This document shows positions 7,974 to 15,564 of a stretch of 64,000 nt of DNA, one piece after another. How positions within the stretch are numbered: position 1 is the first letter of the stretch; every line of letters begins with the position of its first letter. This DNA is from Deltaproteobacteria bacterium (GTDB taxonomy: Bacteria > Acidobacteriota > Thermoanaerobaculia > Multivoradales > JAHZIX01), in assembly GCA_022601195.1 (NCBI GenBank), contig JAHZIX010000044.1, positions 268,125 to 332,124 of the forward strand. The letters run 5' to 3'. Below the pieces are notes generated by a model, which made no database searches, was not told the origin of the DNA, and worked only from the letters and a program-made list of their open reading frames with translations. Both the position numbers and the translations under genes were made by a program.

Positions 7974-10616
7974 TCAGGCTCGCAGGCTCTCGAGCTCCTG
8001 GCCTAGGGATTCGACCGCCGGATAGCGATCCTCGGGCCTTTTTGCCAGGCAGCGAAGGATCAACTGTTCTAAGGGTTGGGAGATCTCCGGCCAATGAACC
8101 GAGGGCGCCGCAGGCTCATCCCGAAGATGAGCGGAAATAATCTCCATGGGTGTTTCCCCAGCGAAGGGGAGGTGGCCGGTAAACATCTCGTAGAAGACGA
8201 CTCCACAGGCGTAGATGTCTGCCCGGGCATCCACCGACTCACCCTGGAGCTGCTCCGGCGCCAAATAGTGGGGAGTACCGACGATAGATCCCGGCGCGGT
8301 CTTGCCGGCACCGAGACGCTCCAGGGGCCTAGCGATACCAAAATCCATCAACTTGAGATTGCCGGCTTGATCCAGGATGAGATTCTCTGGCTTGATATCG
8401 CGATGCAGGACTCCCTCCCGGTGAGCGGCGGCCAGGCCGGAACACAGCTGGCGACTCAGGCGCAAAGCTGCAGAAAAGGGCAGCCGGCCGGTCTGTTCGA
8501 GGAGGTAGCGCACGGTCAAACCTCGAACGAATTCCATGGAGATATAGGGAATGCCCCCAAAGTCACCGAAATCGAAGGTCCGCAACACATTGGGATGAGC
8601 GATGCGTCGAGCGAGCTTCAGCTCACTCTTGAGGTTTTCCATGGATTGGACATCTTGCCAACCTTGTTTGCGCAGAGTTTTCACCGCCACCAGATCGTCT
8701 AACTCTCGGTCGCGAGCCTTGTAGACCACCCCCATACCGCCAGCACCGAGAATGGAAAGGATCTCGAAGCGGCCATCCAGAACGACTCCAGGGGCAATCT
8801 CGGACAAAGTGGCTGACTTCTCAGTGACCACCGGCTCCAGCACCGACGTGCGGCCGCTGGGCATGAGTAGACGCTCCGCCTCCTCGGGGCCGAGTAGAAA
8901 AATGGGTTGAGTGCTCAACACGCTGCTACCCGGTACCAGCTCGACCCCTGCCTTCTTGAGCTTCTCACCGACTTCTCTCTGTGCCTCTCGCGACAGCACC
9001 AGGTCCCCGGGCAAAGCCTCCCGCAAAAGAGTCTCCAGCTGCTGCACCGGCAGGCCGACCATCACCGGGCTCGGGTGATCGGCCCAAACGGCACTTCCAG
9101 AAGCGACCTTACCAAGGGTGAGAGCCATCGTTGGCGGCTCGAAAACATCGAAGGAGCTCTCCTGTCGCGATAGCTCCCGACGAAGCTCCCCGGCAGCGGC
9201 CAAGCCCCGCAAGGCACACCCAGGACCTTCGAAACGAGCCAGCACCCGGTGCCCACTCACCGACTCTACTTTTCCATGATGGGACGAGGTAACGGCGGCG
9301 ATTCGTCGCAGGTCCTTGCCTAGCCGTTGCAAAGTCTCCTTGGGCTCTTTGGCGTTCCGGGGATGAGCGTAACGTCGCAACTCGAGAGCCACCAGGGCCA
9401 CGGAAGTGGCCACCGGATCCGCCATTGCATCTCCGCCTCCCGGTTCCGGGAGATGTCGCGACAGATCATTGACATAACTTTCCATGTCGCTCTTTTCGCG
9501 CAAGTCGCTCAACAGGGAATCAAAAGCACGACCGAGTCGCCCCACCTCATCCGCTCGATCTGAAGCCACGCCGGTGCCGTAGTCGCCGCGAGCGGCCGCT
9601 TCCGCAGCCTCGGTCAGCTGCCGCACCGGCCGCATGGTATTGCGAGACAAGGCGTAGGAAAGCAGCAACCCCATCACCAAGGCTGCCAGCCCGGCCAGCA
9701 ATACGTCACGCAGAATTCGCTTGTACCCGGCTAACTCGTCCTCCAGCGAAGCCAGACCGACCGTCGCTCCAACGACTTTCGAAGATCGATCCAGTAGCGG
9801 TACTAGGTAGGCCCGACTGCGACCTTCCATCTGTAGATCCAGCGTTGGCACCGGCTGCCCGGAAAAGACGTCTTGAATCAGATTTGGCCGTTTTTCTAAC
9901 TCCTCCAACAAATCCCTGGCGAGGGAAGCGCTCAAGGTAGACGCTGGGAGCTTGGCCTTGCCTTCCTCGCGCACCAGGAATGCGAGCTCGGTATCCGTCG
10001 CACGGTGAATCTCGCTCGCCAGGCTGTCGTCAACGGCGTAGCCGATGACCAGGACACCGTAGAGATCGAAACCCTGGACCAAAGGCACCGCCGCCGCTTC
10101 GAACAACTGCCCACGCTCCAACCAGTAGTCGGAACTCGTCTCGAAGGCTTCGATAGCCTCCTGAACCAACGGGAACTCTGCTAGATCCTCATCCGTTGCC
10201 GTGGGACGATCGGTGCGGGCGATGAGCAACCCGTCTGGATCCGTCAAGATGGCGAAGTCCAAACCCAGGCGATCCCGCCGCTCAGCTAGCTGATCGAGAA
10301 TCGACTCCCGGTCGGTCGTGATTTCGCCCCCCAGGCCACCCCCGACGGCTTCGGCCACATAGCTCAAAAAGACCGCATCCCTCGACAGCACATCCGCGAT
10401 CAGTCCGAGCTCCTCGAGATCTCGCTTCATGATGATCCCTTGAAGCTCCCGACTCCGCTCCAACGAACGCTCTGCCGCTTTCTCCGCCACCTCGGTGCCG
10501 CGGAAGTAGGTCACGGCGACGGCTGCCCCCACGGCTACGGCGATCAACAGAGTCGAGATGAGAAAGATGCGCGCTCCGAGAGACACCCCCCAGCCCTTTT
10601 TACCGGTATCTTTCAT
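7974..10616 (-). CDS. Transmembrane sensor Ser/Thr protein kinase with C-terminal kinase domain
   Basis: An 880-residue membrane receptor kinase. In order: cytosolic start, transmembrane helix (about 10-33), a ~270-residue periplasmic Cache-like sensor, second transmembrane helix (about 307-328), HAMP linker, a region with faint adenylate-cyclase-like character (about 395-575), and a complete Hanks-type kinase from about 612 (GAGGMG, VAVK, HRDIKPEN, DFG, APE all present). Most bacterial kinases of this class carry the kinase domain first, so the order here is reversed. I start it at ATG 10616, with AAAGG upstream; a TTG at 10646 is possible. It overlaps the cupredoxin gene by 17 bp, so the two are probably co-expressed. 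Confidence 0.9.
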   Translation of the reverse strand: MKDTGKKGWGVSLGARIFLISTLLIAVAVGAAVAVTYFRGTEVAEKAAERSLERSRELQGIIMKRDLEELGLIADVLSRDAVFLSYVAEAVGGGLGGEITTDRESILDQLAERRDRLGLDFAILTDPDGLLIARTDRPTATDEDLAEFPLVQEAIEAFETSSDYWLERGQLFEAAAVPLVQGFDLYGVLVIGYAVDDSLASEIHRATDTELAFLVREEGKAKLPASTLSASLARDLLEELEKRPNLIQDVFSGQPVPTLDLQMEGRSRAYLVPLLDRSSKVVGATVGLASLEDELAGYKRILRDVLLAGLAALVMGLLLSYALSRNTMRPVRQLTEAAEAAARGDYGTGVASDRADEVGRLGRAFDSLLSDLREKSDMESYVNDLSRHLPEPGGGDAMADPVATSVALVALELRRYAHPRNAKEPKETLQRLGKDLRRIAAVTSSHHGKVESVSGHRVLARFEGPGCALRGLAAAGELRRELSRQESSFDVFEPPTMALTLGKVASGSAVWADHPSPVMVGLPVQQLETLLREALPGDLVLSREAQREVGEKLKKAGVELVPGSSVLSTQPIFLLGPEEAERLLMPSGRTSVLEPVVTEKSATLSEIAPGVVLDGRFEILSILGAGGMGVVYKARDRELDDLVAVKTLRKQGWQDVQSMENLKSELKLARRIAHPNVLRTFDFGDFGGIPYISMEFVRGLTVRYLLEQTGRLPFSAALRLSRQLCSGLAAAHREGVLHRDIKPENLILDQAGNLKLMDFGIARPLERLGAGKTAPGSIVGTPHYLAPEQLQGESVDARADIYACGVVFYEMFTGHLPFAGETPMEIISAHLRDEPAAPSVHWPEISQPLEQLILRCLAKRPEDRYPAVESLGQELESLRA

Positions 10617-11286
10617 CTCGTCGACCTTTCTTGTACGGCTTGCCAAACTTATTTAGGTGGGGTGTCGGCCGCCGCCGGGATTGCTCCAACCGGGCCTTCA
10701 CCTGCTCCTTCAAAGGAAGTGAAACTCTCTGGCTCCATCGTCGTCCCCGCTCCTGCCAAATTCGCAAGGTCCCGCCTCCTTCCGGTAGGCCGGTCAGACG
10801 AAAAGCACCGGTGGAATCCGGCTTGGTAAAAAACGGTGTATCGAGAACAAGAATGAAGCCAATCATGGAATAATGAACGTTGCAGAAAACCCTCACCAGC
10901 CCAGACTTTTCAAAGGTCCAAGTCTTGCTGTCGCCTTTGCGATAGAAGCCCAAGTCGAACAAATTCCCCGGAGACACAGAGAAGACATTGTGCAAAATTG
11001 GATCGTCGTTGGGAAACCGAATTTGAGTGCCGGTCACGATCGGCAACACTCGGGGCTCAAAGGACTTCCCTCGAGTCGCCATGGTCAACGGCTTCGAGGG
11101 CGCAGACACAGAGCTACCCCCATCGGGAATATAGTAAATGACGGCATTTCGCAGCTCGTTGGCGCCAAGCCTCTTTCCACCCCCAGCGGAAAACAACTCC
11201 AGCTGGCCCCTAATCTCGGCACCAGAGAGGGTGTTTGCCCAAAAGATGGCGGACAACGCTAGAATGATGTTCGCGATGCGGTGCAT
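10600..11286 (-). CDS. Secreted cupredoxin-domain protein
   Basis: A 228-residue exported protein with a signal peptide (residues 1-23) and a blue-copper fold. The four expected type-1 copper ligands are visible: His99, Cys135, His138 and Met141 (in the pattern CNVHYSM). Similar proteins are often labelled methylamine utilisation or plastocyanin-like. The last ~50 residues are very basic. It could carry electrons or sense copper in the periplasm. The gene overlaps the downstream kinase gene by 17 bp and is divergent from the LuxE-like gene. The redox partner is unknown. Confidence 0.82.
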   Translation of the reverse strand: MHRIANIILALSAIFWANTLSGAEIRGQLELFSAGGGKRLGANELRNAVIYYIPDGGSSVSAPSKPLTMATRGKSFEPRVLPIVTGTQIRFPNDDPILHNVFSVSPGNLFDLGFYRKGDSKTWTFEKSGLVRVFCNVHYSMIGFILVLDTPFFTKPDSTGAFRLTGLPEGGGTLRIWQERGRRWSQRVSLPLKEQVKARLEQSRRRPTPHLNKFGKPYKKGRRDERYR

Positions 11287-11370
11287 GATCCTTCCTGAGT
11301 GAAGTTATTGCCCGCAGAGCATAGCAAAGCACTCGACTATCCAGAGAGCATTCAGCAAGCCAACCCAATC

Positions 11371-12417
11371 ATGCTTCGAAACCGTATCCAAGAATGTATC
11401 GCCGACCCGAGCTGTCAGGCTTTCGAGACTCTCGCCCTAGAGGCGTTTCGCTTCCAATACGAACGCATAGCTCCCTATCGTCGGCTCTGCCAGGAACAGG
11501 GAGTAGGCCCCGACGACGTTCGATGCTGGCTGGACATCCCCGCTGTCCCCGCTGCTGCCTTCAAAACTTTGCCGCTGTGTGCAGCTCCAGCTCGGGAGAC
11601 CTTTCGCAGCAGTGGCACGTCCCAGGGACTCAAGCGACGCAGCGTCCACTATCAGCCCTTCCCAGAGCTCTATCGCGCCGCCATCGATAACTCTTTTCCG
11701 CAATTCTGCCTACCCACCGACTCGGCCATTCCGATGCTCTCGTTGATCCCCAGGCGGGCCCAAGTCCCAGACTCTAGCCTGTCTTTCATGATCGAACACC
11801 TGCTGGACCGGTACGGCAGCTCCCACAGCGAAACCGCTTTCGGCTGGCAGGGGGTCCGCCTCGACCATACCTTGACCTGGGCACAAGAATGCCGACGCAC
11901 CGGCGAGCCGGTCATGATCTTGGCCACCGCTCTAGCTCTGGCCCAATGGTTGGAGCTTCTCGACGAAGCAGACCTTCATTTGGATCTTCCAGCCGGAAGC
12001 GTGCTGTTCGAGACCGGAGGCTTCAAAGGGCGCCGACGGGAGGTCAAACGGTCGGACCTACTCACCGGAATAGAACAGAGGCTGGGCATCTCGCCTTTGC
12101 GGGTGGTGCGGGAATACGGCATGACCGAGCTCTCGAGCCAATTCTATTCACGAACCTTGGAGGGGGGAGATCCAGACCTCTTCGTGGCTCCTCCGTGGAC
12201 CCGAGTTCGAGTGGTGGACCCCGAAACGTTGCAACCCGTGGAGGAGGGGCAAGCGGGCCTGCTGGCAATCTTCGACCTCGCCAATCTCGGCTCGGCAGTT
12301 CATCTTCTTACCGAAGACCTGGGGATCGCCGAAGCGAATGGCTTCCGCCTGGCAGGCCGTGCCGCCAGCGCTGAGCTTCGCGGCTGCTCGCTGACCGCAG
12401 AAGAAATGTTGCTCTGA
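11371..12417 (+). CDS. LuxE-like acyl-protein synthetase
   Basis: A 348-residue adenylate-forming enzyme of the LuxE/acyl-protein synthetase family, which activates a carboxylate with ATP and passes the acyl group to a cysteine of itself or a partner. Visible features are FRSSGTSQG near residue 83 (nucleotide loop), SVLFETGGFKGRR in the middle and VVREYGMTELSSQFYS, the family motif for adenylate binding. I start it at ATG 11371; a GTG at 11299 would add 24 residues and neither has a good ribosome site. First of three closely spaced genes with a binding protein and LuxC, so it likely supplies the acyl group to LuxC. Confidence 0.85.
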   Translation: MLRNRIQECIADPSCQAFETLALEAFRFQYERIAPYRRLCQEQGVGPDDVRCWLDIPAVPAAAFKTLPLCAAPARETFRSSGTSQGLKRRSVHYQPFPELYRAAIDNSFPQFCLPTDSAIPMLSLIPRRAQVPDSSLSFMIEHLLDRYGSSHSETAFGWQGVRLDHTLTWAQECRRTGEPVMILATALALAQWLELLDEADLHLDLPAGSVLFETGGFKGRRREVKRSDLLTGIEQRLGISPLRVVREYGMTELSSQFYSRTLEGGDPDLFVAPPWTRVRVVDPETLQPVEEGQAGLLAIFDLANLGSAVHLLTEDLGIAEANGFRLAGRAASAELRGCSLTAEEMLL

Positions 12418-12438
12418 GTTAGAACCAAGGAAACCAGA

Positions 12439-13305
12439 ATGATGTCATCGATCCCCAAACTCGCCCTTTCCATTGCCATTGTGCTGCTGACGATACAGCT
12501 AGGCTCGAGTCTCGCTTGTGCGCCAGCTAAACCCGATGGTCCGAAAACCACCTCCATGGGGGAGTCTGCGCCTAGCGCCCTGGCCAGGGTCAAAGAAAAG
12601 GGGAAGCTGGTCATCCTTACAGTACCCCACCAGGAGAACTCCTTTACCAAGACCAACTTGGGGACCGGCCCGATGAAACTCTCCGGCACCCGTGAAGATT
12701 TCCAAGGCATCGACATCGACATCATGGGAGCCTTCGCTGACCACCTCGGAGTGGAGCTCGAAATCCGACCCACTGTAGGGCCAGAAGGAATTCCCGGCTA
12801 TGAGCATCTGATTCCGGCTCTGGGTCGGGGAGACGGTGACATCATCGCCAGCTCCTTCACTATCACCAAGGAGCGTGAGGAAATCATCGACTTTTCGACC
12901 CCGTACTTTTTCGTCTACCGAGCCGTTGTCACCCGCACGGACCAAGGGCTGTCTTCCGCGGAAGATTTGAAAGGGAAAAAGGCGGTGATCCTGCCGGGCA
13001 CCAGCCAGGAAAATCACCTCCGAAAAGCAGGGTTTTCTGAAAGCGACATCCTCTTCGTCGAATTCTCCCTAGAGACTTACTCTTCGGTTCTCGAAGGCCT
13101 CGCGGATTTCACGCTACAGGACTCCCCCTCGGCCGAGAGAGTCGTCCAGGATTATCCGGAGCTCATGATCGCCTTCCCCTTCGACGACCAAGAGGATCAG
13201 TATGGATTCGGTGTTGCTCAAGGGAGTGATCTCCTGCCAGCCCTCGATGAATTCCTCGCTGAGATGAAGGCCAGCGGCAAGCTCGAAGAGATGACCCGCC
13301 TCTAG
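12439..13305 (+). CDS. Family 3 solute-binding lipoprotein
   Basis: A 288-residue exported protein. Residues 1-27 form a signal with a lipobox ending in Ser-Leu-Ala-Cys, so it is probably anchored to a membrane. The remainder is a periplasmic binding protein of the amino-acid type (SBP_bac_3): KLVILTVP, GIDIDIMGAFADHLGVELE, then the ITKEREEIIDFSTPYFF segment and a late KASGKLEEMTR helix. No ABC permease or ATPase is nearby. It sits 21 bp after the LuxE-like gene and 39 bp before LuxC, inside the same operon, which is unusual for acyl-reductase genes. The ligand is unknown. Confidence 0.85.
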   Translation: MMSSIPKLALSIAIVLLTIQLGSSLACAPAKPDGPKTTSMGESAPSALARVKEKGKLVILTVPHQENSFTKTNLGTGPMKLSGTREDFQGIDIDIMGAFADHLGVELEIRPTVGPEGIPGYEHLIPALGRGDGDIIASSFTITKEREEIIDFSTPYFFVYRAVVTRTDQGLSSAEDLKGKKAVILPGTSQENHLRKAGFSESDILFVEFSLETYSSVLEGLADFTLQDSPSAERVVQDYPELMIAFPFDDQEDQYGFGVAQGSDLLPALDEFLAEMKASGKLEEMTRL

Positions 13306-13344
13306 GAGCCCCCCCACCGCACTGAAACCGCGCCAAGAAAAGAG

Positions 13345-14658
13345 ATGAAGAGGGAACCCCCCGAGTTCAGACCCGTGCAACAACCGCTCGACACCTTCCT
13401 CCCAGCGAGACTTTCCAAGGACCCGCACATTCCTACGAGAGAAGTCTCTCGGGAAGGCCTCAGCTACCTCAGCTGCCCCCCGACGCCCCCACTCCTAGCC
13501 CGAGTGATGAAGACATTGGCTCTCGGGGGAGCCCCTGCTCTAGCTCAGTTGCCCTTGAGTCGCACGGAAGAGGCTTGGAACGATACCGCGGCAGCCTTCC
13601 TCGACTCGGAGTCTTCCGAACGCCGGGCTCTGACTCCACTATTAGAGGCGGTATGTGGTCTTTCCCCACAAGGCCTCGAAGCCGGCCTCGGAGCCATCCT
13701 CGGAGGCGTTCAGCAAATCCAGGCTCGGGAGATCTTTCGCCAAGCTGAGGAAGCTCCAGCAGGGGATAGCTCTCCTCTGCTGGTCATTCTGGCGGGGAAC
13801 CTACCCGCTCTGGCAGTTCAGCCTTTGCTTCCTGCACTGGCCACAGGCAGGCCGATACTTCTTAAATCTTCTTCCTCAGAGCCCTTCTTCGCCGCCGCTT
13901 TCGCAGCCGCCCTGGCATCCCGCGAGCCCTTATTGGGCCATGCCATGGCGGCCATGACTTGGCCCGGGGGACAAAGCTCCCTGGAGGAGGTCGCCCTCGA
14001 GGGCTGCGGCAAGGTCATTGCCTACGGGGAGGCCGACACCATGGCCGATTTGCGCCGACGCAGCAAGGCCCCCTTAGTGTGCCTCGGCCCCCGGTTGAGC
14101 ATCGCGGTGCTGGGACCCGGTAGCGACCCAAAGCGGGTAGCCCCAGGCTTGGCCCGGGACATCGCGCTATTCGACCAACGGGGCTGCCTCTCGATACAGG
14201 CTATCTTTACCACCGGCTCCGCCACTGAGTTGGCGGAAAACTTGGCCAAGAGCCTCGGTGAGGCGGCCCGCTCCTGGCCCCCGGGAGCAGTATCCCTCAC
14301 GGAATCGGCTTCCGTTCGCCAGGTGCGCACAGAGGCTCAAATGCGCGGCCTGATCTGTTACCACCTCGACTCCCGAGAAGGCTCGGTCATCATCGAGCCC
14401 GAGGCCTCTCTCCTGCCTTCCCCTGGCCTTCGCACTGTGCGGGTCTACCCTCTAGCAGACCTGGCCGATCTACCCTCTCTTCTGAGCCCATGGCGTGACC
14501 GGCTTCAGGGAGTAGCTCTCTCCGGAGAGGTCAGCGACGGCCTGAAAACGACTCTGACAAAACTGGGAGTTAGCCACTTCGCCGCTCCCGGAAAACTGCA
14601 GCAGCCAGAAGCTAGTTGGCGAAACGGTGGCCTGCATCCGTTAGAAATGGTGAGCTGA
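13345..14658 (+). CDS. LuxC-like acyl-CoA/acyl-protein reductase
   Basis: A 437-residue protein of the LuxC fatty-acid reductase family in the aldehyde dehydrogenase superfamily. It would reduce an activated acyl group to an aldehyde with NADPH. The catalytic cysteine is seen at residue 281 in the motif FDQRGCLS, preceded by an ILAGNLPAL segment and SSSSEPF that fit the nucleotide-binding half. It follows the binding-protein gene by 39 bp with a purine-rich ribosome site. No LuxA, LuxB or LuxD accompanies it, so bioluminescence is unlikely. An aldehyde-forming step in lipid or metabolite synthesis is a reasonable inference. Confidence 0.87.
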   Translation: MKREPPEFRPVQQPLDTFLPARLSKDPHIPTREVSREGLSYLSCPPTPPLLARVMKTLALGGAPALAQLPLSRTEEAWNDTAAAFLDSESSERRALTPLLEAVCGLSPQGLEAGLGAILGGVQQIQAREIFRQAEEAPAGDSSPLLVILAGNLPALAVQPLLPALATGRPILLKSSSSEPFFAAAFAAALASREPLLGHAMAAMTWPGGQSSLEEVALEGCGKVIAYGEADTMADLRRRSKAPLVCLGPRLSIAVLGPGSDPKRVAPGLARDIALFDQRGCLSIQAIFTTGSATELAENLAKSLGEAARSWPPGAVSLTESASVRQVRTEAQMRGLICYHLDSREGSVIIEPEASLLPSPGLRTVRVYPLADLADLPSLLSPWRDRLQGVALSGEVSDGLKTTLTKLGVSHFAAPGKLQQPEASWRNGGLHPLEMVS

Positions 14659-15110
14659 ACCCGGTAGTCGCAGCGGCCAAGCAAGGAGTCATCCTCGAGT
14701 TATTGCCTAGCTGGTTCGCCCACCAGCAGACATAGCCGTTGCCTGCTCGGAGGGAGACGGGAAGATTCCCCTTCGGCTCAAAACCAGCGATACCAAGACC
14801 AACAACTCCAGGGAACAGCCCTCTCCTGAAGACGGCCGGGTTCCCGGTGGTCGCACCGTTTCTGCGCGGCTACGTTCCACGGAGCCTCCAGAGAATCGCT
14901 GAATTACCGTAGCTCGCTGCCGGCTACCAGGAGGTCGACCTCCCCCGTGGGCACTTCATGCACCGAGAGACCTCGACGCCCTTTTCGCGCCTCTGCGCAC
15001 CTCTTTGGGCAAGCCCCGACTTCGGTCCAAAGGGCTTCGCGGTTCCCCCGAATCACCGACGATAAGTGCCCGCCGGGCACAAAGAGAGAGGGCTCAGAAA
15101 ATTCTCTGGC
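14659..15110. other. Gene-free stretch before the PadR gene
   Basis: About 450 bp without a convincing gene. A minus-strand reading of 92 codons (14904-15182) exists but lacks a ribosome site, overlaps the PadR promoter and has no recognisable family. I see no strong terminator for the LuxC operon. Confidence 0.5.
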
Positions 15111-15147
15111 TTGACTAGTTTCACATAGATGGTATAAAAACCTATAC
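15111..15147 (+). promoter_or_regulatory. PadR promoter with overlapping inverted repeat
   Basis: TTGACT at 15111-15116 and TATAAA at 15133-15138 are separated by 16 bp. An inverted repeat GTATA-N6-TATAC (15132-15147) covers the -10 box and is a plausible binding site for the PadR repressor it precedes. Transcription would start near 15145, only a few bases before the ATG at 15150, so the message may be leaderless or nearly so. Confidence 0.55.
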
Positions 15148-15149
15148 TT

Positions 15150-15515
15150 ATGACGAATACCACTACCAAGCCACCGACCCATCGCACCGACCGCGAGCGA
15201 AAGAAGGGCACTGCTGACCTCTTGGTCTTAACCCTGCTGGCCGAGCAGGATCGGCACGGCTACGAATTGGCCAAGGTCATCGAACAGCGGTCCGACGGTC
15301 TGCTGATCTTCCATGTCGCTTCCTTGTACACACTTCTGTACCGCCTCGAGGGCCGAGGGCTGATCCGGGGCCGTTGGGTCGAGAAACCGGGAACGCGGCG
15401 CCGGCGCTTCTACTCCCTGACCTCTGAAGGCAGAGTGTCAGTAGAGCGCCAAAGACGAGACTGGAGGCAGTTCGTCCTGGCGGTCGACCGCATTCTCGAA
15501 CCCGAACCCGCTTGA
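15150..15515 (+). CDS. PadR-family transcriptional regulator
   Basis: A 121-residue winged-helix repressor. The PadR pattern is clear: KGTADLLVLTLLAEQDRHGYEL for helices 1-2, then ASLYTLLYRLEGRGLIRGRW for the recognition helix, and RRRFYSLTSEGR for the wing. Genes of this type stand just upstream of large orphan permeases in Acidobacteriota, as here (49 bp before the ADOP gene), and probably repress them. The start at 15150 lies immediately after an inverted repeat, which suggests autoregulation. The effector is unknown. Confidence 0.92.
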   Translation: MTNTTTKPPTHRTDRERKKGTADLLVLTLLAEQDRHGYELAKVIEQRSDGLLIFHVASLYTLLYRLEGRGLIRGRWVEKPGTRRRRFYSLTSEGRVSVERQRRDWRQFVLAVDRILEPEPA

Positions 15516-15564
15516 CGCAGCTCGCTCTGAATACAGGCCCACCCTGAATACAGGAGAGAATTCG

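Noticed and set aside
11299..14658. Bioluminescence (lux) operon
   Set aside because: LuxC- and LuxE-like genes are present, but no luciferase subunits or LuxD occur and a binding protein lies between them.
14904..15182. 92-codon minus-strand reading
   Set aside because: No ribosome site, overlaps the PadR promoter and start, and no family recognised.
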